Part shown: positions 11,738 to 21,748 of the stretch, one piece after another
Layout: each line of letters opens with the position of its first letter
How positions within the stretch are numbered: position 1 is the stretch's first letter
Assembly (NCBI GenBank): GCA_950295325.1
Contig: OX485803.1
Span: 72,619,554 to 72,683,553, forward strand
Length of the DNA stretch: 64,000 bases
Source of the DNA: Polytrichum commune
Taxonomy: Eukaryota > Streptophyta > Polytrichopsida > Polytrichales > Polytrichaceae
Reading direction: 5' to 3'
Program-made: the position numbers and the translations under genes
Notes under the pieces: generated by a model
The model's database searches: none
What the model was told of the DNA's origin: nothing
Seen by the model: the letters and a program-made list of their open reading frames with translations, nothing else

Positions 11738-12341
11738 CGGAATGGTAAGGAAGATGAGCATGGGCGGAGACGAGCACCACGTGGTGGTGGGGCGCATGGA
11801 GATGGGGCCGCAGGGAGCACTGCGGCTGTTGGATGAGAGTGGCGAGCGCATGATGTTCGACGAGAAAGGGATGGCAGGGGGCGTGGGGGAGGAGGAGGAG
11901 GAGGAGGAGGATGACGATGATGTGGACAAGGGGGTGGTGCATCATGTGTACCACCACCAGGATCATCAGAACGGAGGAGGAGGAGGGCAGCAGGGGCAGG
12001 GGGGATATCATCATGCCATGGCAATGGCGAATGGAAAGAGTGCAGGGGAGGATGAGATGGAGGGGAAGCTGGTGGAGATGATGAATGACGCCAAGAGGGA
12101 TGAACGGGACCGACAGATGAGCGACGGCGACGCGGGGACGGCTAACAGTCCGCAGCTTGGTGGAGGCAAGAGTAGTGGGCGTCGCTCCTCCAGGGACCCT
12201 GCGATTGAGTGGAGCGAGGGCGCCACTACGGTGTTGCTCCACGCATTTGCGGAGAAGTATCGGGCTCTTGATCGTGGGAATTTCACCAGCAAGATCTGGG
12301 CTGACATCGCTACCAGGGTCAATGGACGGGGGGCAGTGCTG
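11706..12341 (+). CDS. Exon 1 of the trihelix gene
   Basis: Encodes residues 1-212. The start is the first of three ATGs in a row at 11706, and no in-frame ATG lies just upstream. The frame hits a TGA at 12345, three bases after the chosen donor (CTG|gtatga), which supports splicing here. The sequence is GC-rich, with GAG and GAC codon runs that make the acidic tract, unlike the AT-rich flanks. The trihelix domain is cut after helix 2, so downstream exons are needed to complete the fold. Confidence 0.85.
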
Positions 12342-15300
12342 GTATGAAGATCTTGGTTCTTTTTCCCCCTAGGAATTGTCTTGGAATTCCATGGTAGGTG
12401 AAACAATTTTATCCACAGGGATGCCACATGAACGATGGTATAGAAACAGAGGAATGTGCAGTCATCAATTTCGAACTCGAGAATGCTATGGAAACATGGA
12501 TGGTCACAGAGTTTGAGAGGAGACAGGAATTCAGGAACGGGTGCTCAATTTGTGGAGAAGTAGAATCGTGCAGTTCTGTATTAGGAACGTCAGCTAGGGC
12601 AAGCGCCATGTACTCGATGTAGGTCGAATGACGTCTTCTTTCTCCTTCGATGTGCTGGTGCTGGTATGTGTTTCTTGTTTTTTCTTCTAGGAATTGTCTT
12701 TATGTGTAGACGAAGCTATCTTTATCCACATGGATGCTACATGAAAGATGATATAGGAATAGAGGAGTTTGCAGTCATCAAGTTTGAGCCCGAGAATGCT
12801 TTGTAAGCAGGATGGTCACAGAATTTCCTTTTTCTAGAAATTTTCTTCACTGCTATGGAATTCCATGGTAGATGAGATGATTATCTCCGCAGGGATGCTA
12901 CATTTAAGATGGTGTAGGAATAGAGAAGTGTGCAGTCACCAATTTTGGACTCAAGAATGCTACACAAACAGGGATAGTCACAGAATTTCTACTTCTAGGC
13001 AGTTTATTCACGGCTATGGAATTCCCATGGTAGACTAAATGGTTTTATCCACAGAATTGCTACCTGAAAGATGGTATTGGAGTAGAGGAATGTGCAGTGA
13101 TCAATTTTGAACTTGGAGGGCTACGGAAACAGGGATGGTCACAGAATTTCTTCTTCTAGGAATTGTGTTCATGGCTACAGAATTTCATGGTAGAAGAAAT
13201 GATTTTTTTCCACAGGGTTGCTACATGATGGATGGTATAGGAATAGAATTGTGTAGTTCTGTTCTGGGAATGTCAGATAGGGCAGCGCAATGTATTCGAT
13301 GTAGGTTGAACGACATCTTCCTCCTTTGATGTCGGAGATGTTAGGTCTGAGTGTGTGAACCTCCCGGCATGGCTTTTAGGGAGGACGTGAAATTGAGTCT
13401 GGAGATGGAAAGCGGATGAGAGGCTTCTCTGAATTATCTGCTGTTGCTTGCTTAGGGTGTGGGGTGATGGGCCTGAAATAGGGGGTTATTAAAGTAGGTG
13501 CGGGTGAGGATCTTTGGTCCAATTCATGACGATTCTTATATGTGGACAGTAGTTTTGTTTTCTTCGTTTTTGGTATTAAGAGTTTATCATTCATTAAGTT
13601 GTTGCCAAGATCACCCATACTTGCAGTGAAGTAGGCCATACTGTAAAATCTTACGTCCATTGACTCCGACTCTGGAGTAGTTACACACTGCAGATTTTGC
13701 ATAGGCATTAAAAGGTGAAACTGAATGTGGAGCTTGGAATTGAGGAATGGTGAAATCCTGACGCTGCCTGCTCATTTGTTCCTTTACCCGATATGATATT
13801 AGCGATGGGGCCCCCCTTTGTTGAAAATCACGACAGTTGAATTTTTATCCTGAGCTGATTGTTTCAAGTATTTCAGGCTTGTTGGAATTTCATACTTCAA
13901 GTAGTTTCTAACAGAGAAATGTATTTTGCCAAAGTATTCTTTGAAAATAGTGTCTTGAGTCTGTTCATTTTAATCTTTATTAATAACCAGCTGAAAGTCT
14001 GTCCTTTATTCCTGGAACTGCAGGGCTCATTGAAATTATGCTCTTGTATTTTGGTAAGTTATTTTTGTGGAACTTATTAAAATATGAGAGCCTAAGGATC
14101 TGCATTGAAAGAATCTTCATAAGATTCTTGTATCTCCATAAGTTATTTTTGGGGTCTGTCCATTTTGTGTACAGTAACATTCTAAACTCAACCATGAGCC
14201 GAATTTGCTCACAGCATGTGTCCTCCTGAATGTGGTGTTCTGCTGTCAGTTGTAACAACTATTGTGGTGTGTGGTGCAGGGCATGAATGGTAATGTGTCG
14301 GAGGGGATACCAAAGACGCAGGAGCAATGCCGAATCAAGGTGAGACCTCACTGGAGTTGAATAATTTCAGAATGCCATGTTTGTATTGTGGTTGATCTTT
14401 TTGCTGTTATTACAGGTTTTGAAGTGAAGAAGGAAGTGTTTCATGTCCTTGATGTCTTTATACCAGATTAATATGTCTTTCTGTCAGATACTATTGTAGA
14501 AGATGCTTTCTGTTTTTGCATCACAAGTCTTCTCTTGATTCTGATACTTCTATCTGCTAGTGTTGAAAAATGACCAGTGATGTTGAAAGGAAACTTTTGA
14601 CAAGTGCCTGATTTGCCCCAGATTGTATATGTTGCATATCTGTCAATGACTTCAAAGTGTAGTTTGGGATATTTGTATATATACTGGTAGGATTTACCAT
14701 ATTACATTGAATGTCATGGAGTGTACTGTCTTGGAGTGTGGATATTTGGAGTCCCTTGCAGAATTACACGTACTTTTAAGTGACCAAATTCCTTATCCGT
14801 ATAATCTGAAGGTGGACAACTTGAAAAAGAGGTACAAAGTGGAAAGGGAGAAAAGGCGTGTGTCTGGATCTGCATCAAAATGGCCATTCTATGATATGAT
14901 GGATGATCTTATTGGAGCAAATCCAAGGCACATGCGTGGAGGTGGTGGAGCTGCTGCCATAGGAGGGGAAGACTCACCCTTAGCTATAGAAAATGGTACA
15001 CCTCTTGGCATCCGCTCCTCTGGTGATGGAGAGAGGCTTTACTATCTGGATACAGGTGTGGGTGGAGAAGGGGATCAGACATCAGAAACTATACCCAGAA
15101 TATCCCCTGTATATGGGCGAGGAAGGAGGAAACGAGCTTTGGAAGATTTGGAACGAGAACGAATAAATGGGCCGTCACTAAGAGCCATGTTTGAGGGATA
15201 TAATGTTCCGTTGAATATTATTGATGCGATGATACAAGAAGACATGGATGATAGCACCCTTATCAATTCAAAGGATATATCATCTTTGCTTGACCAATTA

Positions 15301-15402
15301 CGTATGAAGCACAGGATTCAACTGAAGTTGGGACCAGCTGAAAGAATCAAACAAGCCATAGAGGTTGCAAAAGAGAAGAAAATGCTAGCTTTGGAACAAT
15401 GA
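11706..15402 (+). CDS. Trihelix (SANT/Myb-like) transcription factor with C-terminal SAM-like region; 3 exons
   Basis: Coding exons are 11706-12341, 14280-14339 and 14812-15402, all joined in phase 0 with GT-AG borders, giving about 428 residues and a TGA stop at 15400. Residues 1-165 are low complexity: Met/His-rich, an acidic Glu/Asp run near 62-72, a Gly/Gln run near 90-100, then a basic GRRSSR patch. The trihelix domain covers about 167-260. EWSEGATTVLLHAF is helix 1 (Trp169), KIWADIATRVNGRG is helix 2 (Trp198), and QEQCRIKVDNLKKRYKVE spans exons 2-3 as helix 3, followed by KWPFYDMMDDLIG as in SIP1-type trihelix proteins. A GRGRRKR patch near 335 is a likely nuclear signal. Residues about 352-418 look like a SAM fold and end in LKLGPAERIKQAI. 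Expected role: nuclear promoter binding at GT-type sites, with possible self-association. Exon 1 could instead end at 12335 (gtgctg donor), removing two residues. The family call is strong; the target genes are unknown. Confidence 0.9.
12342..14279 (+). other. Intron 1 of the trihelix gene, repeat-bearing
   Basis: This 1.94-kb intron runs from gtatga to gcag. Its first 1 kb is built of diverged copies of a unit of about 150 bp (see the repeat entry). The remainder is T-rich, ordinary intron sequence. No coding domain is visible in it. Confidence 0.8.
12371..13330 (+). repeat. About five diverged tandem copies of a ~150-bp unit inside intron 1
   Basis: Copies start near 12371, 12688, 12831, 12990 and 13149. 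Each carries, in order: ctaggaattgtctt-like, tggaattccatggtag, a pyrimidine-rich stretch with ccacaggg, gctacatgaaagatggtata, agaggaatgtgcagtcatca, and atggtcacagaattt. A second motif (ttctgtattaggaacgtcag ... tcgatgtaggt) occurs once after copy 1 (about 12573-12650) and once after copy 5 (about 13258-13330). This suggests the whole block expanded between two ends. Every unit carries an acceptor-like tatccacag, so cryptic splicing is conceivable. Confidence 0.8.
14280..14339 (+). CDS. Exon 2 of the trihelix gene (60 nt)
   Basis: This is a 20-codon exon between a tgtggtgcag acceptor and a gtgaga donor. It encodes GMNGNVSEGIPKTQEQCRIK. The QEQCRIK end is the start of trihelix helix 3 and joins directly to VDNLKKRYK from the next exon. 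It is too short to appear as an open reading frame on its own. The domain match across both junctions is the main evidence. Confidence 0.85.
14812..15402 (+). CDS. Exon 3 of the trihelix gene
   Basis: Begins after a ctgaag acceptor and encodes residues 233-428. It completes helix 3 (VDNLKKRYKVEREKRR) and the following WPFYDMMDDLIG segment. It then has a Gly-rich linker, a GRGRRKR basic patch and the SAM-like tail. The reading frame stays open upstream to 14707, but that part is intron: it lacks domain similarity, and the acceptor site fits the protein alignment. Confidence 0.87.
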   Translation: MDNLKKRYKVEREKRRVSGSASKWPFYDMMDDLIGANPRHMRGGGGAAAIGGEDSPLAIENGTPLGIRSSGDGERLYYLDTGVGGEGDQTSETIPRISPVYGRGRRKRALEDLERERINGPSLRAMFEGYNVPLNIIDAMIQEDMDDSTLINSKDISSLLDQLRMKHRIQLKLGPAERIKQAIEVAKEKKMLALEQ

Positions 15403-15980
15403 TCATATGTTGGATCAACCAAGAGAATTTGGAGGACATAGAGGTTCATGGGTGTTGGGGAAGGCTGTATCCTGTTTGTCGTGTAAGTGGGACTCATGCA
15501 GAGGGGGACAGTGCACTGTGAATTTCATGTCAAGGGTCTCCTCTTTGGAAAAATTGCACTGTGAACCTTGTCAAGATGTCTCATATTTGGAAAGATGTCT
15601 CTTATGACACTATACATAGCTTGAGACGATGGCTATTGTGAGTTGGTGGTAATGTCAAGCTTCAGTGAGAAAGTGCTGCATCATGAGCAAACAAAGAGAA
15701 TGCATACCCAATAGGGTAGGTCAGATGAGGGAAATGGATAGGTAGATTGAGCGTTCAGAAATTTGTAATTGCCAACATAGTGTTTAGCTGAGTAATCTGT
15801 GAGAGGATAAGGGATCTGGCTGACAGTCTGTGCACTTGCTTCATTTTTGGAGATCAATTTTAGATCATGTTTTGTAAGGATTGTGTGTGTGTGTGTGTGT
15901 GAGGGAGTGTGAGTGTTTATTTTAGCTTATTTTATAATTTATATGAATTCTTAATAAATAATCTAACATATATTTAATTT
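15403..15980 (+). terminator. 3' UTR and poly(A) region of the trihelix gene
   Basis: After the TGA comes about 550 bp without a long frame, including a (GT)n run at about 15881-15900. An AATAAA sits at 15953-15958 within ttaataaataatc. This is the most plausible poly(A) signal for the gene. Confidence 0.5.
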
Positions 15981-15989
15981 TACCTCCTT

Positions 15990-18900
15990 ATTACCGCTAA
16001 GAAAGCCACTGTTGTTTGTCTATATGTTGCTGCAGCTATCCTGTCATCAGTTTCTGTGACTAAATTGTAGATTTATCGCTGCTGACCATGCCGGGGACAG
16101 ATAGTCTGGAGGGTGGATTAGTTTGTGTATTATCCTTCATCTTGTATACATTAAGGATATGGATATAGTTGCAGTACACAAAATTGCCAACAATGGGGTT
16201 ATAACTTGTAATTGACATCAATTTTCCCACCAGCTGTACTTCCGAAACAGTTTTGATCTTGGGTCCTTTTGGGAGCAACTTTCTTTGGCAGTATTTTCTG
16301 GGTGGTCAATGGGTTTCCAGTCAGGTATAACAATGCTGTCTACTCCATGTTATTAAGTTCCTGCTCATAGTGTATGTTCTCACCATTGTTCCTGGGGTTA
16401 TCAAGCATAAATGTAAGTTGAAGTTGAATTGTAGGGGCAACATTTGTGTTTGTCCACTCTTGAGTATTTCCTCTCCATTATCGTCATCCTCATGTTGAGG
16501 AGTTTCTTTTGATGTTGTGAATTTCGCTTTGGAATCAAACTAAGCAAACACAGTAGGCAAGTTCAGAAGCCTCTAACAAATGCACAATGGTCTTCACATG
16601 TCTGAACTGTGAATAATGTCGGAACCTTGCAGTTATTGACGAGGTCAAGTTAGCTTGTCTAGGTAGGTTATCGTCTCTGTAGTGTTCAATTCCTGTAGTT
16701 GAGTATTTGCATAGATCAGGCTCCTAGTTGAGCAAAAAATGGTTGCTGTGTTTCTTCTGAGGATGAGGAAAAATATGCCTATGTGTGCAAGCCTGTGTGA
16801 AGACCCAACAGCTATGTTCATCAAATGGATAAACATCTGTTTGTTGGCTCTGTCTGTAGGATAGAGACTATGCATCAACTTCTTCGTTTCAAGAGCAAAT
16901 TTCCTAACCACTTTGCGTTCACACTTGGACATTATTTGTTCTTGTTATTTTTGGGCCACTTTATTTAATGTGGATGTTAACTATAGTTATATATATATAT
17001 ATAAAAAACTATAATTGCTCCCTAAAATGCATTGAAAGAAATCTAGTTAACTATAGTTATTTTGGTAGTTCTTGATTATTTATTTTGAAAATTTCGGGTG
17101 ATAAATGAATAGCTTCAATCCTTGTCCCGCATTTGAGAAGAAGGTGCACAAAATCCAAGAAAGGTTTGGTATAGTAAGTAGCCATGGATTGGCATGAGTA
17201 AAGTGGACAACTACAATTGTAGTCTTTCATAGTAAAGGACATAGCCTCATGGTTTTACCGTTTTCTTGTTTCAACCACCAAGAAACATTTGTAGCATACC
17301 ATCATGTTCTCACTGGCCTACTAAGCCCCTTCATGACACGATTTGTAGAAACTGAAAGCTTCACCAAGAAACATTGTCGAGGCAGGAAGCTCCATGAGAA
17401 TGGAGTTGACGAAGGTACCAAATCAGCCATTTGGGGAAACATTTTGGTATATTTAGCACATCTACTAAAAATAAAGAAATGAACAGTGAAGGCGTTTCCA
17501 CTACATATGTTTTCATTCAGCCCCAGCTGTGGAATATATATATATATATATTTTGTCTATGTGTGTGTGTGTGTGTGTATGTGTGTAGAAATTGTTTAAC
17601 AGTAACTAGAGTTTCAATGGATGCTTTCCAGTCTGCAATTTCTTTTCTTTTAGTGCTGCAGTTCAGAGATGAGCAAACTATGTTGTAGTTGTGGTGGCAC
17701 TCACCCATATGGCAGTGGAACCCTATTTTGGCGTCCAGGGGCTTTTAGTTCACCGTAGAAATCCACTGAAGGATTATGAACATTGAGCTTTTGAATTTCC
17801 TTCCTATCCAGAGGCCTTAGAATTTGATCCGAAGAAAATAGGATGCTGTAAGTGGAGGCGATTCATTTTGTACTGGTGCCCGTTGTATGCTAGTAATGAA
17901 GAGGAGCTTTCTTTTGTTGGCTAGGTTGCAAACTTATCCTGGCTTGGAATCAGATGAATTTTCTTGTTCACATTGCTATGTGCGTTTGTCTCAATTCCTA
18001 ACTGACTATATAACAATTGATACGCATCACTATCATCCATGTTACTAATGATTCCTTCGGTCAAGAAGAGTCTTGACGTTGGGACAACAAGTCACACCAG
18101 TCAGTGCTTTGACAATTAAGCTAGATTGTTTAGCTTCTTGGCAATAACTCTATGTTCATTCCTTTCTCTTCCGTTTAATATTCTTCATTCGCCCACCCCC
18201 GAAAGGGGAAGTAGCCCGAGCGCGAAGAGGCTCTTCAGTCACGCTTGCTTCTTACTGGAGCCGGCGTTTATATCTATCTTCTTCTTTCACATTTAATGCA
18301 GCTGGTCTATAATTGGTCTCAAGATTTGTATTAATTAGACTAGTCTATCTGAAACACTTTGGTCTGAGTCTCTTTGGTCTTTTCTTTGTTTCTGTCTTCC
18401 CTTATCGGTACATGACTTCATTTAATTGCAAAACTATCCCGCAGCTGGGAGCTGGTCAAGTTCATGGATTTGATTATAGTTTCTCGGGGCCAGTGGCTGC
18501 GATGTATGCTGTTGTTGGGCTGTAGATCATCCAATATTGCATGTGTGTTCTTTCTTTTGAAGCTAGCATCAGTTTGAATTCCAATATTTGAATTGGCTAT
18601 GATTTCCTGGAAGCATTAAAATGTGGCTGTTCTGTAGTCCACCATAGCTTCTATTGGTATTTGAGTTTAGAGCATTGAAAGCGCATCATTTCATATCAAT
18701 CGCATACACTGAATTTGGCAACGTGTTGTAGCATGCAGTACCACACGTCAAGTGTACCATATATCAGCAGAAGGCATGCCAAACTCGCAGAGTAAATTTC
18801 AACCTCAATTGATGATAAATTCTGTGATGCTCATAGTTCCATCGTGACTAGCAATGTCATATTCCACAATAATATGAGGAGACTGGAGGAGATTTAAGTA

Positions 18901-19560
18901 GCATAATACACTTCTGACAATAAGGTGATTTAGAGTGGGATGCTTTGCAATTGTGAGATTATATAGGAGGGAGGACTTCATATATACTAGGTTATTGCTC
19001 AAAAACTTCTTGAAAATAAAGCAAGGATTGCATCTCTTTGTGGGGGTGTTTTCATTCACTCATTGGATGTGCAGAACATGCACAAAGTGCAAGAATTTGC
19101 AACATTGGAATGCTCTCATTTAGTCCTCCAACAAATTGATAGGGTAAATTTAGCTTCTGTATAGTACACAACAGGCAACCAATCAAGTTCCATTCTATGG
19201 AAGTAGCCTGCCAGAACTTGATTGCGAGACCTACACACTTTCTAGACAACAAGGAGTTATGCGTTGAGCATAATCTTGTAATTTGACTTGAAACTGATCA
19301 TTTGTATTGCGATATGTGTACAGTTATGATGAATCAGAAACATTTACAAAGGGACATAATTGACTCGACCTACTAATATTATCCCCACTTACTTTTGCAC
19401 TAACTCTGAGTGTTGTGATGAAAATGAAGACTGAAAAGTGGTGATTTCTTTCCACTTGCATCGAACAACTAGGTGCACTATTTGCCTTCCTGGTGGAAAC
19501 TCTTGCAAACAACACGTGAATGCCATGCTCTTTCCTGCCGTCTTCACTTGTTGAACAACA
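15990..19560. other. Unassigned region between the two genes
   Basis: No coding domain is recognised. Contents: a 15-bp direct repeat (gttaactatagttat) at about 16976 and 17046 flanking an AT run, a (TA)n(GT)n microsatellite at 17533-17586, and an anomalously GC-rich stretch at 18185-18270. Short frames on - around 18805-19252 have a Leu spacing faintly like leucine-rich repeats, but no repeat register holds. Confidence 0.4.
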
Positions 19561-19571
19561 GCATCCGAGCC

Positions 19572-19916
19572 TCATGGATTTGTTGTCCCTGGGCCGCTAT
19601 TTCCTGACGGAGCTGGTGGATATCGATTTCTGAGACCTTGCGCGTTCAACTTAAAGTGCAAGCGAGGGGGAGCAGTAGTTGTGGCCATATCAGCAGAGTC
19701 CACAACCGCTTCTTGAGGATTAATAGACTTCCTTGTGTCCTCCATTGCGCTCATGGGTGATGGCGGTCCCGCTGAAGGAAGTCTCAATGTCGAATCGTTT
19801 TCGCAGGCCGATGGTAACAATCGAATACCTGCAACCTGAGTAGCGTGAAACAGCTGGATTGCTACCAAAGCAACTACCAGCACCGCTAGGCCATTAATCA
19901 CTTTGAACAAGGCCAT
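19572..19916 (-). CDS. Secreted small signalling-peptide precursor (candidate)
   Basis: This is a 114-residue single-exon frame. Residues 1-30 form a textbook signal peptide: Lys5, hydrophobic core GLAVLVVALVAIQLF, and a cleavage region near HATQVAG. The middle is Ser/Pro/acidic and variable-looking. The C-terminus is basic then Pro/Gly/Ser-rich (NRYPPAPSGNSGPGTTNP). That layout is typical of plant post-translationally processed peptide hormones. SGNSGPG recalls the C-termini of CEP and PIP peptides (for example PGNSPGxGH and SGPSxxGxGH), but there is no exact family match. A second Pro-rich stretch, RLPSAGPPSPMS, lies at about 45-56. The expected route is secretion and proteolysis, then perception by a receptor kinase; this is inference. 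The start was chosen because it places the signal peptide at the N-terminus. Alternatives are an arabinogalactan-like secreted peptide or a chance frame. Confidence 0.55.
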   Translation of the reverse strand: MALFKVINGLAVLVVALVAIQLFHATQVAGIRLLPSACENDSTLRLPSAGPPSPMSAMEDTRKSINPQEAVVDSADMATTTAPPRLHFKLNAQGLRNRYPPAPSGNSGPGTTNP

Positions 19917-20017
19917 TGCAGAACGAACTTTCTCAACTTCCCCAAAGTTTCAGACTTGTGATTGGTCACCCCAATCTTTAATTTCTTCCGCGCATGCAGA
20001 AAACTATTACTGCAAGG

Positions 20018-20211
20018 AGACCTTGTAGCTAGCAATGCAGCTAGGAATATGCAAAACATACATACTCCAGAGACACGAGAAATGGCTGCAAATGCTGAAG
20101 GCACTACTCGACCTGAGCTGTCTAGAGGTGATGTAGCATCGTACATATGCCCTGCAATGGAAGTGAAGAATTGATGGTACGTGGGATGCCAGGGTATCAG
20201 ACTATATACTA
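20018..20211 (-). promoter_or_regulatory. Promoter-like module 1, proximal to the peptide gene
   Basis: Read on -, this holds a TATATAG box at 20203-20209 about 290 nt before the ATG at 19916. A tgataccctggcat stretch follows, then a tcgtgtctctggagtatg block (about 20063-20080), ending in ctagctacaaggtctcc. The same order of motifs occurs twice more upstream. A TATA-to-start distance of about 290 nt implies a long leader or an unseen intron. Confidence 0.45.
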
Positions 20212-20426
20212 TCACATACTCATTGTGCGATCCTCTAATACCTGAGACTTTTCAAAACGAAAATTTTTGGTTTTGATTTTGATATTCAATTTTTAATTTT
20301 TTTTTCAGTCTGGGGGGCGAGTCATGCAAGCCAATCATGTGCCCTCCCCTCAAAATTTTCGAGCGTTTGTCTTCTAAGTGGGACTCCAATATTTCTGCAG
20401 AGTTTCAACTTACTTCCACAAATAGC

Positions 20427-20606
20427 TGACCTGGTAGCTATGCAGGTATGAAGCTATGAAGCTAGGAGTAATTTCAGAAACACAGAACATACATACTCCA
20501 GAGACACGAAAAATGGCCACATGCAAGTGCTAAAGCCGAGCTCGACTTGAACTTTTCTAAATGTGATGTTATAACTTTGTCATGCCCGGGCAGCAGACTA
20601 CATATA
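20427..20606 (-). promoter_or_regulatory. Promoter-like module 2 (tandem copy)
   Basis: Diverged copy of the proximal module. It has a catatatg TATA-like core at about 20601-20608, gtctgctgcccgggcatgac right after it on -, the same tcgtgtctctggagtatg block at about 20493-20510, and a tagctaccaggtc end. The GCCCGGGC core is intact here and in module 3 but degraded in module 1. Confidence 0.45.
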
Positions 20607-20658
20607 TGGGACCGACTGCAAATCTTTGGGGTTTGATCAACTTCTTATCACATTCAGA

Positions 20659-20896
20659 TGACGTCCTTGTAGCTATGCAGCTAGATCTCGTAGCTAATCA
20701 TGACGCTATGATGCAGCTGGGATTGAACGAAAGTAGAATCTCCAAAAACCCAAAACATGCATAACAACGACATACTCACAGACTCGGACAGCCTTGAGAA
20801 AATGGCCACAAATGTGGTGCTGGAGCTAGGCTTGCCGTGAGATTCGTAGATGACATGATGTAGCTTAGTAATGCCCGGGCAGCAGATTATATAGTA
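20659..20896 (-). promoter_or_regulatory. Promoter-like module 3 (tandem copy, distal)
   Basis: The most distal copy. It has a tactatataatc TATA-like core at about 20886-20896, the ctgctgcccgggcatt motif, a diverged tgtccgagtctgtgagtatg block, and an end rich in tagctacaagg and gctgcatagc. It is longer than the other two because of an insertion around 20690-20760. Confidence 0.45.
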
Positions 20897-20899
20897 CAT

Positions 20900-21590
20900 G
20901 TAAGTATATATGCCACTCCAATTTGTGGACCTTGTGACCGGATGGAGTCCCGAGTCCTGGGCCTGCGGCCTTTTGTCGGACTCTACCATTAGGACACTCA
21001 CTCTTCTCTCGTGTGGAGTCAATCACGCGTTTAATTATTCGTCCCCATTGCCCAAGTGAATCTAGGTTGGTTGGGGGGCACAAAGCTGCTACAGGTCTTG
21101 GGAGGCCGGCCGGAAGCATGCATGCAGCAGATAGCTAGCTAGCTGGCTAGCAGGGAGCTTTGAAAAGCTTCATAACGGTATCTGTTGTCAACCCGGAGTT
21201 CTCTTCGGCAATCTCTGACCAGAACTGCTGCTGCTGCTTCTACTACACCCTAAACTCCGTAATATCAACCCCCATAATGTCACACACTCTTTTATATCCT
21301 GAAACCCTAGGGAACGGATGTTCGTAGTTCAAATCTCACTCCTTATTGTCACATTTCTCTCCCTTATAGTACGAAATCTGTCATTAATGCAAACCACCAA
21401 AGAAGTCAACCCACACCCTCGCATTGTGCCATGTGTCAACATGTGGAGTGCCACTTTCTTATTCTTCTTTTTCTTCCTATTATGTCACTTGTTGAATGTT
21501 GGTGCATGCGTCCGCCACATCGCCTGGGAAGGTCAAGTGGAGTGGACCATGCTAGCGTAGGTGACAGGAGAACAAATTCAAACTTTCCTC
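20900..21590. other. Unassigned region upstream of the peptide modules
   Basis: Contains ggccggccgg, a gcatgcatgcagc stretch and a gctagctagctggctagc run (21104-21150), then AT-rich sequence. No gene is recognised. The right part (about 21320-21590) has weak similarity to 43400-43520, consistent with dispersed repeat sequence. Confidence 0.35.
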
Positions 21591-21594
21591 ACAT

Positions 21595-21725
21595 CCCCTT
21601 TGTGTTATTCCATAATGTCACATGCTACACTAATTCTATAGTACCACGCATCCATGTTAACACTACAAAACTCCGTGATATCACGTGCACTTTGGTTGCC
21701 ACAGGTGTGATACTACGGAGTTTAG
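21595..21725 (+). repeat. Dispersed repeat, copy 1 of 2
   Basis: Shares ccataatgtcacatgctaca, ctaatt, catccatgttaacactac, atatcacgtgcact and ggttgccaca, in order, with 43525-43640. Both copies sit just left of an M1-type element, so the pair may be parts of one larger composite element. Confidence 0.65.
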
Positions 21726-21748
21726 AGTATACTACTAATACTACTACA

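Noticed and set aside
11686-12242. Long open frames on the - strand opposite exon 1 (up to 187 codons)
   Set aside because: They are antisense shadows of the GC-rich, codon-repetitive exon 1 and have low-complexity His/Pro/Ser content with no domain.
14707-14811. Start of the exon 3 frame at 14707 as a separate gene start
   Set aside because: The 35 residues before 14812 show no trihelix similarity, and the acceptor at 14810-14811 restores the domain across exons.
18805-19252. Leucine-rich-repeat-like short frames on -
   Set aside because: Leu spacing is only suggestive; no LxxLxLxx register persists and stops interrupt it. Not enough for an NLR remnant call.
19898-20215. 105-codon frame on - just before the peptide gene
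   Set aside because: It has a hydrophobic stretch, but it lies in promoter-like module 1, and the same DNA recurs in two modules where the frame is not kept.
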